Source of the DNA: Acidobacteriaceae bacterium
GTDB lineage: Bacteria > Acidobacteriota > Terriglobia > Terriglobales > Acidobacteriaceae
Direction: 5' to 3'
DNA length: 6,185 nucleotides
NCBI GenBank assembly: GCA_027364815.1
Contig: DAHXOQ010000064.1
Coordinates: forward strand, 244 to 6,428
Part shown: positions 1 to 5,043 of the stretch, piece after piece
Layout of the letters: every line of letters begins with the position of its first letter
Position numbering within the stretch: position 1 is the first letter of the stretch
The notes under the pieces: model-generated
Database searches by the model: none
Seen by the model: the letters and a program-made list of their open reading frames with translations, nothing else
Told to the model about the DNA's origin: nothing
Made by a program: the position numbers and the translations under genes

Positions 1-23
1 ATGCACAGACAACCGGCAGATGA
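1..23 (+). CDS. Probable 3' end of an upstream gene, partial
   Basis: An open frame entering from the left edge (codons from base 3) reads AQTTGR and ends at TGA, bases 21-23. This stop overlaps the ATG of the next gene as ATGA, the classic arrangement for translationally coupled neighbours. The pseudopilin ATG has no good Shine-Dalgarno of its own, which fits coupling. Only six codons are visible, so no product can be named. A neighbouring secretion or pilus gene would be expected from context, but that is inference. The frame could also be a chance overlap. Confidence 0.35.
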
Positions 24-997
24 AGAACGGTGCAAGAGCTGGCCGCGCAATCTTTCACAGGCGAGCAGGCGAATCCGGCTATGCGCTGCTTGCCGTTATA
101 TTCATTCTCTTTGTCCTGACTATCTCGCTTAGTGTTGCCATGCCAAAAATTCGCAAATCATTGCAGCGCGAGCAGGAGATTGAGACCCAGCAGCGTGGCA
201 AGCAATACATTCGCGCGATTCAGCTTTACTACAGGCAATTCAACACCTTTCCGCCCTCCATTGACGCGCTAATGAAGCAGAACAACATTCGTTATTTGCG
301 CAAGAAATACAAGGATCCCACCACCGGCAAGGAAGAGTGGAAGCTCGTTCGCTACGGCCAGGCGAAGACCCAGACGCTTGGATTTTTTGGCAGGCCTATA
401 GCTGGCGGCGCCCTCGGCGGCGGCATAGGCCCGGTGGGCGTAAGCACAAATACAAATCTATTCGGCGGCAACCCGACAGATTCAAGCAGCACTCAGGGGT
501 CTAGCACTCAACCCGACAGCTCAACGCAACCCACCGGAACGAGTTCCTCAACACAGCCCTCAGGCTCGGGTTTTGGGAGTGGACAAAGCGGATTCTCTGG
601 CTCCGGACAGAGTGGTCAATCTGCATTTGGATCTCCAAATCAGAGTCAGGCAGGTAGCGTAACAGGGTTGACGGGCCAGACCTTCGGCGGTGGCGGAATC
701 ATTGGCGTTGAGCCCGGAAATCCCAAAGCCACGCTCATGGGTTACAGGAAGAAGAGCCACTTCAACGAGTGGGAGTTTATCTACGACCCGGCTCTTGAGA
801 TGTATTACCAGAGCGGCGCGGCAGGCGTACCTAACGGGCAACCTGCCAACGGAACCAATCCCACGGGTAATACTGGCTTTGGCAGTGGCAGCAGTGGTTT
901 TGGAAGCGGCACTGGAAGCAGCGGGTTTGGCGGTACTGGCAGCGGTCTTGGTGGCAATTCAAACGGAAACAGTTCAAGCCCGAGCCCATTTCAATAA
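20..997 (+). CDS. Type II secretion/type IV pilus pseudopilin-like protein with Gly/Ser/Gln-rich inserts
   Basis: The 325-residue product resembles a GspG-like pseudopilin, an inner-membrane precursor that prepilin peptidase would process and that would assemble into a periplasmic pseudopilus. Residues 1-20 form a basic leader ending in ESG. Cleavage after G20 would leave Y21 as the first mature residue, followed by a hydrophobic helix (about 21-41). The usual Glu at mature position +5 is Ala25, a departure from major pilins seen in some minor pseudopilins. Residues 45-120 look like the amphipathic helix and start of the globular head (RGKQYIRAIQLYYRQFNTFP, then KYKDPTTGKEEWKLV). Residues 128-228 and 265-325 are low-complexity G/S/T/Q/F. 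Between them, about 236-263 is an ordered block (GYRKKSHFNEWEFIYDPALE) that I recall from acidobacterial pseudopilin-like proteins. ATG at 20 is the only in-frame start visible downstream of the window edge. The frame stays open to the edge, so an earlier start cannot be excluded. It is probably coupled to the upstream gene. The family is fairly sure; the exact subunit is not. Confidence 0.8.
   Translation: MKNGARAGRAIFHRRAGESGYALLAVIFILFVLTISLSVAMPKIRKSLQREQEIETQQRGKQYIRAIQLYYRQFNTFPPSIDALMKQNNIRYLRKKYKDPTTGKEEWKLVRYGQAKTQTLGFFGRPIAGGALGGGIGPVGVSTNTNLFGGNPTDSSSTQGSSTQPDSSTQPTGTSSSTQPSGSGFGSGQSGFSGSGQSGQSAFGSPNQSQAGSVTGLTGQTFGGGGIIGVEPGNPKATLMGYRKKSHFNEWEFIYDPALEMYYQSGAAGVPNGQPANGTNPTGNTGFGSGSSGFGSGTGSSGFGGTGSGLGGNSNGNSSSPSPFQ
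482..565 (+). repeat. Degenerate SSTQ repeat region within the pseudopilin gene
   Basis: Residues 155-182 repeat the unit S-S-T-Q with variable spacers (SSSTQ, SSTQP, SSTQP, SSSTQP). The codons for the same residues differ between copies, so the repeat is conserved in protein rather than as an exact DNA tandem. It probably forms a flexible, hydrophilic linker outside the membrane. Confidence 0.6.
875..955 (+). repeat. Degenerate Gly-Phe-Gly-Ser repeat, C-terminus of the pseudopilin
   Basis: Residues 286-312 repeat a (S)GFGSG(T/S)GS-like unit about three times. The DNA copies, each starting near GGCTTTGGC or GGTTTTGG, are similar but not identical. With the G/S/Q tract at 183-215 this makes roughly half of the protein low-complexity. 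Function is unknown; a flexible or aggregating surface tail is possible. Confidence 0.6.
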
Positions 998-1026
998 GTT
1001 GTTGAATTCTCGAAAGTCAAAAGCAG

Positions 1027-1067
1027 AAAAATGAGGTCTGCGGGAATCTCCCACAGACCTCATTTTT
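1027..1067. terminator. Bidirectional Rho-independent terminator between convergent genes
   Basis: The stem is ATGAGGTCTG (1031-1040), C/A mismatch, GGG (1042-1044), loop AATCT, CCC (1050-1052), then CAGACCTCAT (1054-1063). Four more A-T pairs extend it at the base (1027-1030 with 1064-1067). Reading rightwards the stem ends in seven T (1063-1069). Reading leftwards it ends in a T-run too, the complement of AAAAA at 1027-1031. It sits 30 bp after the pseudopilin stop and about 28 bp beyond the erpA stop, so it can serve both convergent genes. Confidence 0.9.
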
Positions 1068-1095
1068 TTCTAACTTCTCGCTCTTCCGTTGAAAT

Positions 1096-1467
1096 TTACA
1101 CGCTGAATGATGACCCGCAACCGCAGGTGCTCTTGACCTGTGGATTGTCGAATTTGAAGCCGGCCGCTTCAAGCGTCTCAACGTAATCGACCGTGCAGCC
1201 GTTGAGGTACATGACCGAGGTAGCATCGACAAAAACCTTGAGATCCTCGAATTTGAAGACCTTGTCCATCATTCCAGCCTGATTTTCAAAGGACATGGAG
1301 TACTGAAATCCTGAGCAGCCGCCGCCAACGACACCAATGCGCAGACCAGCGGGGAGCGGGTCCTGCGTGGCCATAATCTCGCGAACTTTCACGATGGCTT
1401 GCGGGGTAAGTGTGAGTGGAGCTGCCTTGGTGGCTTCCTGCGGTGCGGCTAATGATTCTGTCGCCAT
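1096..1467 (-). CDS. erpA: A-type iron-sulfur carrier, HesB/IscA/ErpA family
   Basis: The 123-residue product is a cytoplasmic A-type carrier that accepts Fe-S clusters from the assembly scaffold and delivers them to apoproteins. The three ligand cysteines are C51 (GGGCSGFQY) and C115/C117 (STCGCGSSFSV), giving the family spacing C-x63-C-x-C. The ending CGCGSSF is closest to ErpA. The first 15-18 residues are an Ala/Thr/Glu-rich, probably disordered extension. A fourth cysteine, C91 (NGCTVDY), lies where I expect Thr or Ser in most relatives. The start was placed at MATES because AGGGAGG lies just upstream, 4 nt from the ATG. A longer frame beginning at 1500 would start inside a good -10 box. 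The gene is apparently monocistronic, convergent with the pseudopilin and divergent from the small membrane protein gene. Family assignment is very sure; ErpA versus another A-type carrier is likely but not proven. Confidence 0.93.
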   Translation of the reverse strand: MATESLAAPQEATKAAPLTLTPQAIVKVREIMATQDPLPAGLRIGVVGGGCSGFQYSMSFENQAGMMDKVFKFEDLKVFVDATSVMYLNGCTVDYVETLEAAGFKFDNPQVKSTCGCGSSFSV

Positions 1468-1470
1468 GGG

Positions 1471-1501
1471 ACCTCCCTGGGTCAATCTTGATTCAATCAT
1501 A
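1471..1501 (-). promoter_or_regulatory. Candidate erpA -10 box and ribosome binding site
   Basis: On the minus strand TATGAT (1496-1501, five of six consensus bases) is a plausible -10 box. It would start transcription near 1489 and give a leader of about 22 nt. The ribosome site GGAGGT (1471-1476) follows, 3-4 nt before the ATG at 1467. I see no convincing -35 hexamer at 17 bp, so an activator or a weak basal promoter is possible. I see no clear IscR/Rrf2-type palindrome. Confidence 0.45.
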
Positions 1502-1634
1502 AAAACTCTTGCATCTACTACTCTACCTGTATTGAGAGCGGCTCAGCAAGCGGGGAATTCATCTACATACCATTGGATGCAACGCGCTTCTGATTAGTTG
1601 CAGGATGTAATTCCGTAACTTAAAGCAAAGAAAG

Positions 1635-1650
1635 TGTGACAGAAGTCACG
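1635..1650 (+). promoter_or_regulatory. CRP/FNR-family operator-like dyad
   Basis: TGTGACAGAAGTCACG matches the CRP half-site pattern TGTGA-N6-TCACA at nine of ten specified positions. Its centre (between 1642 and 1643) lies exactly 41.5 bp upstream of the start predicted from the -10 box at 1672-1677, the class II activator position. No -35 hexamer is visible, as expected for an activator-dependent promoter. Which CRP-like regulator would bind is unknown. The symmetry and spacing are seen directly; the function is inferred. Confidence 0.55.
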
Positions 1651-1671
1651 ACGAAGGCATGGGTAGTGGAG

Positions 1672-1677
1672 TAATAT
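1672..1677 (+). promoter_or_regulatory. Candidate -10 box for the small membrane protein gene
   Basis: TAATAT keeps the key T, A and final T of TATAAT. Transcription would start near 1684, just four bases before the closing stem of the structured leader. This gives a 5' UTR of about 138 nt. The -35 position (about 1649-1654, CGACGA) does not resemble TTGACA, so activation from the CRP-like dyad is the natural reading. Confidence 0.45.
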
Positions 1678-1687
1678 CTTTAGCCGT

Positions 1688-1763
1688 ACGGTCTCGATGG
1701 CCGACGAGCCCTCTGAATTTCCGGACCCGCCGGTCAGATTCTGATCTGGCTGAGACCGTTTTT
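1688..1763 (+). promoter_or_regulatory. Multi-hairpin leader RNA closed by an 8-bp stem and ending in a T-run
   Basis: The closing stem pairs ACGGTCTC (1688-1695) with GAGACCGT (1752-1759) and is followed by TTTTT (1759-1763). Inside it are CCGG-acccg-CCGG (1721-1733), CAGAT-tctg-ATCTG (1735-1748) and a weak GGC/GCC hairpin (1699-1701 with 1708-1710), giving a four-way-junction shape. Another hairpin, CCTGGT/ACCGGG (1764-1769 with 1775-1780), follows at once. The T-run after the closing stem could act as an early terminator, making this an attenuator or riboswitch-like leader, or a small RNA of about 80 nt. It does not match any riboswitch class whose conserved core I can recall. The pairings were found by eye and no energy or covariation is available. 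Confidence 0.45.
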
Positions 1764-1804
1764 CCTGGTTGATCACCGGGCAGCGGTTGACCGAAGTAAC
1801 AGAC

Positions 1805-1816
1805 TTCAGAGGAGGT
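1805..1816 (+). promoter_or_regulatory. Strong Shine-Dalgarno with an upstream complementary segment
   Basis: GGAGG (1811-1815) lies 6 nt before the ATG at 1822, a near-ideal ribosome site. Bases 1805-1812 (TTCAGAGG) are perfectly complementary to CCTCTGAA at 1710-1717, which sits in the junction of the structured leader. Pairing would hide part of the ribosome site and form a pseudoknot across the closing stem. The site is sure; its control by pairing is a hypothesis. Confidence 0.7.
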
Positions 1817-1821
1817 ACTCA

Positions 1822-2094
1822 ATGAATTTAATTATTGCGATGTGGGCAATTTGGGGTGCGCTGGTCATTTTCGTGCTGGCGCTCTATGTTTATCGCTCAC
1901 GTTTGACCCGTGATGAGGAAGATGAGCTTTACCTTGATGAGGCCTTTGCGGCTGAACGGGCGACGCAGGAAGCGATACGGGCGCAAGTAGCCAAGATTGA
2001 ACCGACGATCCGTGTTACACGCTGGCTGGTTCTGATAGCCACACTCGTCGTGGTTGTTTATTATATTCATGATTTTTGGGTGCAGTTTAAATAG
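1822..2094 (+). CDS. Small two-span membrane protein of unknown function
   Basis: I do not recognise this 90-residue product. Residues 4-24 and about 68-84 are hydrophobic membrane segments (IIAMWAIWGALVIFVLALYVY; WLVLIATLVVVVYY). Between them is a highly charged stretch: RSRLTRDEEDE, then an Ala/Glu-rich helix at 38-60 (FAAERATQEAIRAQVAKIE), then RVTR. Positive charge next to both membrane ends of the loop predicts a hairpin with a cytoplasmic loop and both termini outside. The acidic helix could be a docking surface for a partner. The start is secure because GGAGG lies 6 nt upstream. The gene stands alone, convergent with the flippase-like gene (30 bp between stops), and is preceded by the unusual leader described separately. 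It is probably a real gene given its ribosome site and composition. Confidence 0.8.
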   Translation: MNLIIAMWAIWGALVIFVLALYVYRSRLTRDEEDELYLDEAFAAERATQEAIRAQVAKIEPTIRVTRWLVLIATLVVVVYYIHDFWVQFK

Positions 2095-2115
2095 TTAAAA
2101 ATTGTTGGGATGGAC

Positions 2116-2137
2116 GGCGGAAATTTATTTTTCCGCC
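2116..2137. terminator. Hairpin between convergent genes, possible weak terminator
   Basis: GGCGGAAA (2116-2123) and TTTCCGCC (2130-2137) form a perfect 8-bp stem with loop TTTATT. It overlaps the TAA stop of the flippase-like gene and lies 21 bp after the stop of the small membrane protein gene. No clear T-run follows on either side at once, so it is at best a weak terminator or an mRNA 3' end stabiliser for both convergent transcripts. Confidence 0.45.
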
Positions 2138-3243
2138 TCCTCATCCAGTTCTTCTTCAGCGTGCTCGCTGGCAATTTCACTATCGGCGGCGACCTTGCGC
2201 AAGCTGACGTGCTCAAATCGCGCCCAGACAAGGCCAAAGGGCACGACGCCTAAGAATGTAACCAGCAGCAGTGTTGCCGCGCAGGCTGTTGCCGACTCAG
2301 TAGAGACTCCGTAGAAGCTGGACATCGCCGCGGCTACAACGCCGATCTGCGTGAACCATCCAAGGATGGGAAGCTGGAATGCGCTGGCGGCGCCGCTGGC
2401 CATCATCAACATCACACTTTTGGGCAGTGTCATCGCAGCAAGTTGCGGACTTGCGCTGAAGGCCAGCATGATTTCCAGGTAAGCGACAGTAATCAATCCC
2501 CACATAACCAATGAAAACGAGACAGTCACTGCGAAATCAGAAAATGACCGCATGACGTTGAGGCCGGAGCGGAATGAATGAATTTTGTGCGCCACGGCTT
2601 TGCCGAATGATTTTGAAAAGCGGCCGAAAAAACTCTCGGCATAAGTGGCAACGGTTGCCCCCGCAAAGCGCACCAGGATGAGGAAGAGCGCAGCGAAAAA
2701 GGTAAGAATGAGTCCGCCGAATTTTTCTATGATGGGCAGCAGCGCCGGGAAATGCGCGATGAAACGCGTCAGAAAGCCGCTACCATGCTGCGCATTTACA
2801 GGTGCTGAGCCGGGTGCAATCAGGAGGATGGCAATTGAAAAAATCAGCGCCGTTGAACCGAGATCGAAAAGTCTCTCGACGATGTAAACCGCGATCTGGT
2901 TGCTGAGCGGAAGCCCGGTTTTCTTGGAAACAAGATAAGGGCGAACTGGATCGGCAATACGGCCGATGAGTGCGATGGCAGTGAAGCCGATGACTTGCGA
3001 ACCGATCAGCGAGAAGGTGGAAACCTTTTTGTCGTGACGCAATAGCCACGCCCAGCGCGCGGCGCGAAAGAGATAGCCGATATAAATACAGACGAGTGCG
3101 AGTGCGATTCTCCACCAGTTGGCTTCGGCGATTTGCGCGCGAAAGAGCAAAAAATCAAAGTGGATTTTGTCTCTGCCCCAAATAATGATGGCGATGAAAG
3201 CGGCGAGAACGATTGTGCCCAAAGTAATTTGTTTCTTATTCAA
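2125..3243 (-). CDS. Flippase-like integral membrane protein, LPG_synthase_TM (UPF0104) family
   Basis: The 372-residue product has eight or nine membrane segments and matches the family of the membrane part of lysylphosphatidylglycerol synthase, whose members are thought to flip lipids or glycolipids. The family signature is clear: a conserved loop GRIADPVRPYL followed by LPLSNQIAVYIVERLFDL (about residues 94-128). Approximate membrane spans are 6-23, 44-62, 80-96, 128-143, 177-194, 237-261, 276-291, 297-309 and 323-340. The C-terminus is a cytoplasmic acidic tail (HAEEELDEEAEK). No soluble catalytic domain is attached, so it is not a full LPG synthase. The TTG at 3243 was chosen because GGAG lies 6 nt upstream and gives MNKKQITLG. 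A TTG at 3255 would add four residues but has AGGAG 15 nt away. It is last in a three-gene run after the lytic transglycosylase (32 bp gap). The substrate is unknown. Confidence 0.85.
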   Translation of the reverse strand: MNKKQITLGTIVLAAFIAIIIWGRDKIHFDFLLFRAQIAEANWWRIALALVCIYIGYLFRAARWAWLLRHDKKVSTFSLIGSQVIGFTAIALIGRIADPVRPYLVSKKTGLPLSNQIAVYIVERLFDLGSTALIFSIAILLIAPGSAPVNAQHGSGFLTRFIAHFPALLPIIEKFGGLILTFFAALFLILVRFAGATVATYAESFFGRFSKSFGKAVAHKIHSFRSGLNVMRSFSDFAVTVSFSLVMWGLITVAYLEIMLAFSASPQLAAMTLPKSVMLMMASGAASAFQLPILGWFTQIGVVAAAMSSFYGVSTESATACAATLLLVTFLGVVPFGLVWARFEHVSLRKVAADSEIASEHAEEELDEEAEK

Positions 3244-3275
3244 AATTGACTCCAACAGAATTTACACGTGCTCCT

Positions 3276-4091
3276 CTAGTTTACTGGTTCCGCGCCGCTT
3301 GACTGTTGCGGAGTGGCTAATTGCTTATGTATCTGGGCGGCCTTTGCCGCGGCTTCGCGCGTCAGGATGCGGCGATTAAACTCATGTATCACGCGCGCAA
3401 CATAGGCGCGTGTTTCAGCATAGGGCGGGATGCCTTTGTACTTATCCACAGCTGCGGGGCCGGCGTTGTAGGCCGCAAGCGCAAGCGCAAGATTGTCGTG
3501 GTAGCGCGTAAGCAACTCGTCAATGTAAGCGGACCCGCCGCGGACGTTTTGGTCGGGAGCGAAGGAATCATTGACGCCGTGTGCAGCAGCGGTTCCCGGC
3601 ATGAGCTGCATGAGCCCTTCGGCTCCCGCATGGCTGACGGCGTGGGCGTTTCCGCCGCTCTCGGCCTTGATGATGGAGGCAAGAAGGTCCACATCGACGT
3701 TGTGCTCATGACTGGCGATGGCGAGCATCTGATGGAGATCAGCCGGATTGAGTGCGCTGGTGTTGGAAGCAGAAGATTTTTTAGTTGTAGCTGCGTGGCG
3801 CGTGGATGGAGTTGCGTCTGATTCGCTGGGTGTCGGCTCGGGTGGCAAATCGGGCAGGCTTTCAGTGGAAGCAATCTCATCGGGACGCAACTCGATGAAA
3901 CTGGCTTCAGATTTGTCCAGGTAAAGACGAACTTTATTCCCGACAAGCGCGCGATGATTGTAGGCGATGGTGAATCCGTTTTGCAGCGTGGCCTGTTCCT
4001 GCGGTTGGGCTGCATGAGCGGCTGTAACGCAGAGAAAAGCCGCTGCTGCAAAAAGCAGTAAAGCCCGCGACGGGTTTGGAAAGTTTTTCAT
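3276..4091 (-). CDS. Secreted lytic transglycosylase, SLT (Slt70/MltC-like) domain
   Basis: The 271-residue product is predicted to cleave peptidoglycan glycan strands in the periplasm, leaving 1,6-anhydro ends. Residues 1-27 form a type I signal peptide (MKNFPNPSR, hydrophobic core, cleavage after AHA). Residues 30-75 form a short module (NGFTIAYNHR, NKVRLYLD, SFIELRPDEI) of unknown role. Residues 76-116 are a Pro/Ser/Thr-rich linker. The SLT domain follows (about 118-240) with catalytic Glu144 in KAESGG, then GLMQLMPGT (159-167) and ALAAYNAGP (204-212), the family's three hallmark motifs. The C-terminal 25-30 residues are Ala/Gln-rich. ATG at 4091 was chosen because it begins the signal peptide. 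The frame extends upstream to 4220, but that would overlap the preceding gene and bury the signal peptide. The ribosome site is weak (GAG). It sits between the HAD gene (31 bp gap) and the flippase-like gene, probably in one transcript. Confidence 0.93.
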   Translation of the reverse strand: MKNFPNPSRALLLFAAAAFLCVTAAHAAQPQEQATLQNGFTIAYNHRALVGNKVRLYLDKSEASFIELRPDEIASTESLPDLPPEPTPSESDATPSTRHAATTKKSSASNTSALNPADLHQMLAIASHEHNVDVDLLASIIKAESGGNAHAVSHAGAEGLMQLMPGTAAAHGVNDSFAPDQNVRGGSAYIDELLTRYHDNLALALAAYNAGPAAVDKYKGIPPYAETRAYVARVIHEFNRRILTREAAAKAAQIHKQLATPQQSSGAEPVN

Positions 4092-4122
4092 TTTACTCGA
4101 GCGATCATACACAGAAACGAAA

Positions 4123-5037
4123 TTAAACCGCCACGGATGACTTTTGTCTTTCAAGAAGTCTCTCAAGAATGACGGCGACGCCGTCTTCAACGTTCGAAGG
4201 GGCAATCTTCCAGCCTTCAAGCCTGGCTCGGGCTTTGAGTTCGGGGGCGGCGTTGTCCATCAGAACGCCCTGTGCTGCCCACTCCAGCATATCGAGATCA
4301 TTCCAATTATCGCCAATCGCCATGGTTTCAGCGCGGCTAATTTGGAGGCTCTCGGCAAGGTTCTTGAGCGCCCATCCCTTCGAAACGCCAAGCGGTATCA
4401 GGTCGACGATGGAGAGGTCACGAGCGGGGTATTCGGTGCGGAAGTTGGCGCAAACCTGCGAGAGCGGAGAAGCGGCGAGTGCGGCTTCAGCGGCGCGCAT
4501 TTTTACAATGCTGCCGGCAACCATGCCCTGGATGGGGTCTTCGCCCGAGTCAAACGCCGACTCAAGGGGTTTGATGACTTGAATGGAGCTGCGATTAGCG
4601 TCTGCCCAGGTTGAGATATGGTGGCTGGCTTCGTCAAGGTCCTCGACGACAAGCTCGCAATGGCGAATGTTTTGATTGAGACTGTTATTGTGATTTGCCC
4701 CGTCAAAAGTGAAGACGACGCATCCGAAGGGACGCAACAGGCCGCAGAGCTGGCGCGCGATGGCGTTCTCCATCTTGCGCTGGACGAGCAGAGTGCCTTC
4801 GAGGGTGCGGGTGACAGCACCGTTAGAGGTGATGATAGGGAGCGTGGGGCTGAGTTGCCGGTTGGCGATGAGGGGTGTGGCGTATGCGGTGCGACGTCCA
4901 GTTGCGATGACGACAGTGATGCCGGCGGCTTCGGCGGCGCGCAGAGCTCTCAGGTTGCGCTCGCTGACTCTGCTCGCCGAGGCGTCAAGCAGAGTTCCAT
5001 CCATGTCGATTGCCACAAGGCGAACAGGTGGGTGCAT
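4123..5037 (-). CDS. Cof-type HAD-superfamily phosphatase (type IIB cap)
   Basis: The 304-residue cytoplasmic protein belongs to the Cof/YbiV-like HAD hydrolases, Mg-dependent phosphatases acting on sugar phosphates or related small molecules. All four HAD motifs are present: DMDGTLLD with nucleophile D11 and acid/base D13; motif II Ser71 in ITSNGA; motif III Lys220 in GVSKGWAL; and motif IV GDNWNDLDML with D243 and D247. ATGRR at 45-49 is the usual loop after the first helix. The insert at about 80-205 is the C2-type cap that sets specificity, and it gives no substrate clue. Length is slightly above the usual 260-290. The ATG at 5037 has no Shine-Dalgarno, but a -10-like TAAACT ends 6 nt before it, suggesting a leaderless message. 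No alternative start would keep motif I complete. It is first of the run HAD, transglycosylase, flippase-like. The family is sure; the substrate is unknown. Confidence 0.93.
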   Translation of the reverse strand: MHPPVRLVAIDMDGTLLDASASRVSERNLRALRAAEAAGITVVIATGRRTAYATPLIANRQLSPTLPIITSNGAVTRTLEGTLLVQRKMENAIARQLCGLLRPFGCVVFTFDGANHNNSLNQNIRHCELVVEDLDEASHHISTWADANRSSIQVIKPLESAFDSGEDPIQGMVAGSIVKMRAAEAALAASPLSQVCANFRTEYPARDLSIVDLIPLGVSKGWALKNLAESLQISRAETMAIGDNWNDLDMLEWAAQGVLMDNAAPELKARARLEGWKIAPSNVEDGVAVILERLLERQKSSVAV

Positions 5038-5043
5038 GCTGTT

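Larger units (their letters stand above)
1468..1821. other. Gene-free divergent control region between erpA and the small membrane protein gene
   Basis: This 354-bp stretch has no credible gene. The minus-strand frame at 1594-1776 lacks a ribosome site and resembles nothing I know. The left part serves erpA on the minus strand. The right part (1635-1821) holds a CRP-like dyad, a -10 box, a multi-hairpin leader and a strong Shine-Dalgarno for the gene at 1822. Bases 1510-1630 show nothing I can interpret. Confidence 0.7.

Noticed and set aside
690..1034. 114-residue plus-strand frame overlapping the pseudopilin C-terminus
   Set aside because: It is an out-of-frame shadow made long by the G/S-rich repeat codons, it has no ribosome site, and it would run into the terminator.
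1468..1500. Upstream ATG at 1500 as the erpA start
   Set aside because: That ATG lies inside the TATGAT -10 candidate and has no ribosome site, while the ATG at 1467 has AGGGAGG upstream and gives a normal A-type carrier length.
1735..1757. Possible TPP riboswitch, because CTGATCTGG and CTGAGA both occur
   Set aside because: In TPP aptamers CTGAGA comes first and the CCTGATCTGG segment later, followed by further conserved bases. Here the order is reversed, the two lie side by side, and the remaining core is absent.
1688..1759. Possible tRNA, because of the four-way-junction shape
   Set aside because: No T-loop GTTCRANYC, the T-like arm has a four-base loop, there is no canonical 7-base anticodon loop, and the closing stem ends in a T-run rather than an acceptor end.
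1594..1776. 60-residue minus-strand open frame
   Set aside because: No ribosome site, no recognisable protein, and it lies across the CRP-like site, promoter and structured leader of the plus strand.
3321..3821. 166-residue plus-strand frame antisense to the transglycosylase
   Set aside because: It is the mirror of a gene with all SLT motifs and shows no family features of its own. The same holds for the plus-strand frames at 4144-4614, 4618-5109 and 4709-5128 opposite the HAD gene.
4005..4091. Lipoprotein signal (Cys21) in the transglycosylase
   Set aside because: The residues before Cys21 are F-L, not the small G/A/S needed at -1 of a lipobox, and a good type I site (AHA) follows.
4092..4220. 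Upstream ATG at 4220 as the lytic transglycosylase start
   Set aside because: It would overlap about 98 bp of the HAD gene and place 43 residues before a perfect signal peptide that starts at 4091.
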